Shown in pieces: positions 59,902 to 64,000 of a stretch of DNA of 64,000 nt. Source of the DNA: Dyella choica. Lineage in GTDB: Bacteria; Pseudomonadota; Gammaproteobacteria; Xanthomonadales; Rhodanobacteraceae. The notes beneath the pieces were generated by a model. The model was given only the letters and a program-made list of their open reading frames with translations. It was not told the DNA's origin and searched no databases. A program made the position numbers and the translations under genes. Every line of letters begins with the position of its first letter. Positions within the stretch are counted from its first letter, which is position 1. The stretch spans positions 186,001 to 250,000 of the forward strand of contig NZ_RYYV01000005.1 in the NCBI RefSeq assembly GCF_003977665.1, in the 5' to 3' direction.

Positions 59902-60172
59902 CGATTCACCACATTGGTCAGAGCAATCCGCTTGCCGGGGATACTACTGGTGGTCCAAACGGACAGGTTGCCGTAAGGTTGACGTGTCGGCTGATAGAGT
60001 GATATGCATCACATTAAAATAGTGATAAAGCTCCCATTATTCCCCAGCTATGCCGGTTGAGGGAGTAAGCGGAGACTTCTGGCCGTGGTCGCGAGTGCCC
60101 GAAGCCGCTGCGATGATCGCAGCGACGGGTGGGGCGTACCCAGCCGCCGCTGGGAGACCCCCGGCCATGGCT

Positions 60173-61615
60173 CTACGCTCGATCGGGAATGTCGCAATGA
60201 TCCTGCGATATATCTGCAGAGCCGCTCAAGCGACTGTGATGCCGCCCATACGCGAAATACACCAGCAGGCCCAATAACAGCCACAGGCCGAAACGCCAGT
60301 AGGTGATGTTGGGCAATCCCCAGATCAGCCAGCAGGAGAAGCCCACGCCGATCATTGGCACCCACGGGACCAGCGGCGTGCGGAACGGGCGCTGCAGATG
60401 CGGTTGGCGCCAGCGCAGCACTGCCACAGCGCTGCAGATCACAATGAATGCGCCTAGCACACCGATATTCACCAGCTTGGCCAGCTCGTTCAGCGGAAAC
60501 AGGCCGGATGCGATCGCCGTGACCGCACCGAGCAGAAAGGTAGTTCGGTGCGGCGTATGCCAGCGTGGATGCACTTTGGCGTACCAGCCCGGCAGCAGTC
60601 CGTCGCGCGACATTGCGAACCAGATGCGCGCGCCAGCCAGCAAGTTGGCGAAGATCACGCTGGTGATTCCGCAGATCGACGCCAGCGAAATCGCCACCAT
60701 CACCTGCGGCAGTCCGATCGCCTTGAACGCGGTGGCAACCGGTGCGGGAGTATTCAGCGTCGCGTAGGGCACGATTCCGGTGAGCACCAGGCAGATCGCG
60801 AAATAAAGCAGCATCGCAATGCTGAGCGACAACAGCACGGCGCGAGGCAGATCGCGTTGGGGGTGGCGCGATTCCTCCGCTGCCGTAGTAAGTTGGTCAT
60901 AGCCGAATACTGCGAAGAACACTACTGCTGCACCGGTAACCACGCCGTGCATGCCGAACGGCATGAAGGGGTGCCAGCGCTCAGGCTTTACGAAGGCAAA
61001 GCCGGCAATGACGATGGCTGCGGCAGCAGTAATCTTGATGGCCACGATCGTGGTGTTGAAGCGCGCCCCCCAATGCATGCGCATTGCAAGCAGCAGGGTG
61101 ATGGCGAGCGAGACCACCACGGCGGGCAGATTGAACAGGCGTCCTGGCGCGCTGCCATAGGCACCCTGCGCCCACACCGGTAGCGCAATGCCGGCCGCAT
61201 CCAGCAATGCCTGCACGTAGCCGGACCAGCCCACGGCGACCACGGCAGCGATCAATGCATATTCAAGCAGCAGATCCCAGCCGATGATCCAGCCGGCGAA
61301 TTCGCCCAGCACGGCATAGCCGTAGGTGTAGGCACTGCCGGAAACCGGGATCAGTCCGGAGAATTCCGCATAGCACAGCGCTGCCGCGCCGCTGGCGATG
61401 CCGGCCAATAGAAACGACAGCAAGACCGCGGGTCCAGCTTGCGTGGCCGCTACTGTACCGGTGAGCACAAAGATGCCTACGCCGATGATGCCACCCAGGC
61501 CAATGGCGGTGAGCTGCCACAGGCCAAGCACGCGCTGCAGTCCACGGCGTTCCCCTGCTTCCCGTTGCATGACATCGAGCGGCTTGCGCCGGATCATGTC
61601 GGTTAGCCAAGTCAT
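60173..61615 (-). CDS. APC-superfamily (cationic) amino-acid permease
   Basis: 480-residue permease with about 12 membrane segments, of the YfnA/CAT type. Motifs are LGLWQLTAIGLGGIIGVGIF, VSGSAYTYGYAVLGEFAGWIIGWDLLLEY, FFAVFGYDQLTTAAEESRHP and KVHPRWHTPHRTT. Such transporters take up amino acids by proton symport or exchange. It lies 37 bases downstream of the DUF885 peptidase gene on the same strand, so uptake and peptide breakdown may be linked. Confidence 0.9.
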   Translation of the reverse strand: MTWLTDMIRRKPLDVMQREAGERRGLQRVLGLWQLTAIGLGGIIGVGIFVLTGTVAATQAGPAVLLSFLLAGIASGAAALCYAEFSGLIPVSGSAYTYGYAVLGEFAGWIIGWDLLLEYALIAAVVAVGWSGYVQALLDAAGIALPVWAQGAYGSAPGRLFNLPAVVVSLAITLLLAMRMHWGARFNTTIVAIKITAAAAIVIAGFAFVKPERWHPFMPFGMHGVVTGAAVVFFAVFGYDQLTTAAEESRHPQRDLPRAVLLSLSIAMLLYFAICLVLTGIVPYATLNTPAPVATAFKAIGLPQVMVAISLASICGITSVIFANLLAGARIWFAMSRDGLLPGWYAKVHPRWHTPHRTTFLLGAVTAIASGLFPLNELAKLVNIGVLGAFIVICSAVAVLRWRQPHLQRPFRTPLVPWVPMIGVGFSCWLIWGLPNITYWRFGLWLLLGLLVYFAYGRHHSRLSGSADISQDHCDIPDRA

Positions 61616-61652
61616 GGGTTGCCCCTCCTCTCAACAGGCAAGCGCGAAAACA

Positions 61653-63521
61653 TCATGGGTGTGCTGTTGTGGAAGCTGCTTTCATCGCAGTGATCCACGC
61701 GTCGGTGCGGGCATCCAGCAGATCCAGCGGCATCGCACCGCCGGAAAGCATCTCGTCGTGAAAGGCGCGGATGTCGAACCCCGTGCCGAGTTCCTGCTGC
61801 GCGCGTGCGCGCAATTGAAGGAATTTCAGCTGGCCAAGCTTGTAGCCAAGCGCCTGCGCCGGCCACGCGACATAGCGATCGGTTTCGGCCTGAATGCTTG
61901 CTTCGTCTTCGGCCGGATGCGCGCGAAAAAACGCAATCATCTGGCGGCGGTTCCAGTGCAGGTAATGCACACCCGTGTCGAGCACCAGCCGGTCGGCGCG
62001 CAGCAACTCCTCGACCAGGTGACCGTAGCGGCTATAGGGGTCCTGGTAAAAGCCTGTTTCTCCCGCCAGGCGTTCGGCATACAGCGCCCAGCCTTCCACG
62101 TAAGCGTTGTACTGCGCCTGCTGGCGGAACGGCGGCAAGGGCAGCGTTTGCGCGATCGCTATCTGCAGATGATGACCCGGCACGCCTTCGTGATACGCAG
62201 TGTCTTCTATGGTGAACAGCGCGCGCTTGGCATAGTCGCCGGTGTCGACCACTACCTGCCCGGGGCGTGAGCCGTCCGGGGTGCCCTGGCGATATTCGGC
62301 GAAGGGCGCGCTTTGTTCGCGATACGCTTCTGTCGGCACCACCTCCAGTCTGCTGGTGGGCAATCGGCCGAACAGCTTGGTCAGCTCCGGCTGCATGCCA
62401 GCGATGTAGCTGCGATAACGATCGAGAATCTGCTCGCGCGAGCGGGCATACAGCTTGGGATTGTTCGCAATGGCAGCACGCAGGCTGGGCAGATCCGGAT
62501 AATCCAGGCTGCGCGCGATCTTCAGCATCTCGCCTTCGATGCGTGCCACTTCGTCGAGGCCGATCTGATGGATCTGCGCCAGGCTCAAGTCCGTGGTGGT
62601 CTGCATGCGGATGGCGAAGCGATAGCGATCATCGCCATCGGGTAGCGCCCAAATGCCTTCCTGCGCGCGTCCATGTGGCGCGTATTCATTCGCTACGAAT
62701 CGGGCCAATTTGAGATAGGCGGGGCGCACTTCCTGATCTACCGCGGCGAGAATGGCTTTGCGCAGGCGTTGTTGTTCGGCAAGCGGCATGCCGGTGGGAA
62801 AATGCGCGACAGGCTGGCCGAATACGTTGGCGATGCCGGCCGGTGCGGCGATCTCGTTCGCCTGCCTGGCGACTTTCTCCAGCAGATATCCCGGTTGCAC
62901 CAGCTTGTCGGCAAGGCCGAGGCGTGAAGTGGCGATCCATTGATCCACCACGGCCGGAAGGGCGTGCAGGCGCTTGAGGTAGTCCTCGTAATGCTGCGCG
63001 CTGTCGAACGGAATGGAAGAGATGAACTCAGCCAGTTGCAAATGCACGCCATTGATTTGATCCAGCGGCATTTCGTAGTTCTTCAGCCGGATCGATGCCA
63101 GCTCATCCTGCAGCTGGCGCACCATCATCTTCTGGCTGAGTTGCTCCTGTTCGCTCAAACCTTCCAGATTCAGGGCCTGGAAGCGCTCAAGGAAATGTTG
63201 CAGGACGGGGCGCTGGGCCAGGGCGTGTTCGGGCGAGTAGTCACTCCATCGATCGTTGTAGCGGTAGTCGCCGATGGTGGTGGCGGTTTCCGGCGCTTCC
63301 CTTAGCTGGTATTGCCATTCTTCCGCCAACAATTGCTGCAATGCCTGGCTGCTGGAAGCCTGCGATGTTGCTGCGTGGATCGGCACTGCGGCCATGGTGG
63401 AAGCGATAAGGCTGCCTATGGCTAGTGCGACCCCTTGTACGAGTTTGCGCCGCCTGGAGTGAGGGCCGGCCGAACCCCGCTCCGGCAATACATGCATGCA
63501 TGTCGATATCGGGGTTCGCAC
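61653..63521 (-). CDS. Exported DUF885 putative zinc peptidase
   Basis: 622-residue exported protein. A GTG start at 63521 is chosen because GAGGAG lies 7 bases upstream. The next ATG at 63497 lacks such a site. A signal sequence (VQGVALAIGSLIASTMAAVP) is followed by the DUF885 domain. It carries the putative zinc site YHEGVPGHHLQIAIAQ and YVEGWALYAERL (Glu ligand), recalling metallopeptidase HEXXH-like sites. Other landmarks are DYRYNDRWSDYSPEH and a C-terminal YKLGQLKFLQLRARA. Probably a periplasmic carboxypeptidase-like enzyme. It starts 14 bases after the aldehyde dehydrogenase stop. Confidence 0.88.
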   Translation of the reverse strand: MRTPISTCMHVLPERGSAGPHSRRRKLVQGVALAIGSLIASTMAAVPIHAATSQASSSQALQQLLAEEWQYQLREAPETATTIGDYRYNDRWSDYSPEHALAQRPVLQHFLERFQALNLEGLSEQEQLSQKMMVRQLQDELASIRLKNYEMPLDQINGVHLQLAEFISSIPFDSAQHYEDYLKRLHALPAVVDQWIATSRLGLADKLVQPGYLLEKVARQANEIAAPAGIANVFGQPVAHFPTGMPLAEQQRLRKAILAAVDQEVRPAYLKLARFVANEYAPHGRAQEGIWALPDGDDRYRFAIRMQTTTDLSLAQIHQIGLDEVARIEGEMLKIARSLDYPDLPSLRAAIANNPKLYARSREQILDRYRSYIAGMQPELTKLFGRLPTSRLEVVPTEAYREQSAPFAEYRQGTPDGSRPGQVVVDTGDYAKRALFTIEDTAYHEGVPGHHLQIAIAQTLPLPPFRQQAQYNAYVEGWALYAERLAGETGFYQDPYSRYGHLVEELLRADRLVLDTGVHYLHWNRRQMIAFFRAHPAEDEASIQAETDRYVAWPAQALGYKLGQLKFLQLRARAQQELGTGFDIRAFHDEMLSGGAMPLDLLDARTDAWITAMKAASTTAHP

Positions 63522-63535
63522 TCGCTTACTCCTCG

Positions 63536-64000
63536 TTATGCATGGATATCGCCATCGGTCCAGTGACCATCCACCAGCCTTTGCACGCCACCTGGGTTGC
63601 GATCGCGCAATTCCGCTGGCAGCAGGGGATCGGGCACGTTGTCGTAACTGTGCAGGGCGGTGAAGCGACGGATCGCTCCCGGCATGCCCACGGCGGTGAA
63701 ACCGCCATGACTGGTGCTCGGATAGGGCCCTCCATGGTTCATCGCTGCGCTTACCGCCACGCCGGTTGGCATCTTGTTGGCGATCAGGCGGCCAACCTTG
63801 TTGCGCAGGACGCGTGCGATGGCATGCCAGGCGTCGTCATCGCTGTTGTTCGAAGCCCGATAGATGGTGCCGGTGAGATTGCCTTCGAAAGCGGCGGCAA
63901 TGCGCGGCATTGCTGCCGCATCCGTAGAGCGCACGATCAGGCTCGCTGGGCCGAAGGCCTCGGCTTGCAGGGCTTGCGCGTGGGTAAGGAAGTGCTCGCC
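63536..64000 (-). CDS. NADP-dependent aldehyde dehydrogenase (ketoglutarate semialdehyde type), 5' part outside window
   Basis: C-terminal 154 residues of an aldehyde dehydrogenase. The frame is open to the window end, where translation gives GEHFLTHAQALQAEAFGPAS, the E-x-FGP motif. It continues with GNLTGTIYRAS and NHGGPYPSTSHGGFTAVGMP. The ending NVPDPLLPAELRDRNPGGVQ, then RLVDG, is typical of alpha-ketoglutarate semialdehyde dehydrogenases of sugar-acid or hydroxyproline catabolism. Catalytic Cys and Glu lie outside the window. It is first or internal in an operon with DUF885 and the permease. Confidence 0.85.
   Translation of the reverse strand, partial: GEHFLTHAQALQAEAFGPASLIVRSTDAAAMPRIAAAFEGNLTGTIYRASNNSDDDAWHAIARVLRNKVGRLIANKMPTGVAVSAAMNHGGPYPSTSHGGFTAVGMPGAIRRFTALHSYDNVPDPLLPAELRDRNPGGVQRLVDGHWTDGDIHA

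Noticed and set aside
60106-60124. 8-bp hairpin CGCTGCGA/TCGCAGCG as a terminator
   Set aside because: No T-run on either strand and no gene ending next to it. It lies about 200 bases upstream of the GNAT gene at 59284.

Overview
The window looks like chromosomal DNA of a high-GC gammaproteobacterium, most likely of the Xanthomonadales (Rhodanobacteraceae such as Dyella, Luteibacter or Rhodanobacter). This is an inference from gene content: a bc1 operon followed by sspA-sspB, a DUF1631 protein, DUF4105/DUF2167/DUF885 proteins, RpoN-type pilin promoters, and a family of palindromic intergenic repeats carrying an AGGCTGGGTT core. No species can be named from the window alone.

Positions 1-16085 hold a surface-polysaccharide locus. 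Three glycosyltransferase genes of mixed orientation lie at the left edge. Then fourteen minus-strand genes (2509-16085), mostly overlapping by 4 bases or separated by a few bases, form one apparent operon. In transcription order it encodes Gmd and GDP-fucose synthase, RfbF and RfbG (CDP-4-keto-6-deoxyglucose), a 3,5-epimerase-like cupin, a zinc-motif C-methyltransferase, a DegT aminotransferase, a formyltransferase, a WbqC-like protein, a CmcI-like methyltransferase, a Wzx flippase, two glycosyltransferases and a second Gmd-like dehydratase. The set suggests a glycan with fucose, a branched-chain (C-methyl) deoxysugar and an N-formylated amino sugar.

On the same strand, immediately upstream, are two large membrane proteins resembling TMTC-type GT-C glycosyltransferases (16103-20188) and two type IV pilin genes (20267-21305). 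Each pilin gene has a sigma-54 promoter, and a terminator separates the two units. No terminator is visible between the inner pilin and the sugar operon. A pilin glycosylation system coupled to the sugar locus is the most interesting hypothesis here.

Positions 21810-35686 carry an S9 peptidase, a CorA transporter, an OafA-like acyltransferase, a DUF4105 protein, the RNA/envelope cluster miaB-GNAT-phoH-ybeY-corC, a lytic transglycosylase and a DegS-like protease. Positions 35925-49709 are housekeeping: petABC, sspA-sspB, cycA, DUF3301, nadC, DUF1631, a Trm112-like protein, purE-purK, DUF2167, sodB and grxD. Positions 49706-57652 hold an SDR protein, a MarC protein, a fused PlsC/GNAT acyltransferase, a TonB-dependent receptor with a long leader, and ppnN.

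A tRNA-Asn (57720-57796) is followed by a small accessory patch: a lambda-R-like endolysin gene, an exported partner and a GNAT acetyltransferase. The window ends with a minus-strand group of an amino-acid permease, a DUF885 peptidase-like protein and the 3' part of an aldehyde dehydrogenase. Palindromic repeats (five copies of one family, three GC hairpins of another) lie mostly in gaps between genes. No CRISPR array, transposase or rRNA was seen.
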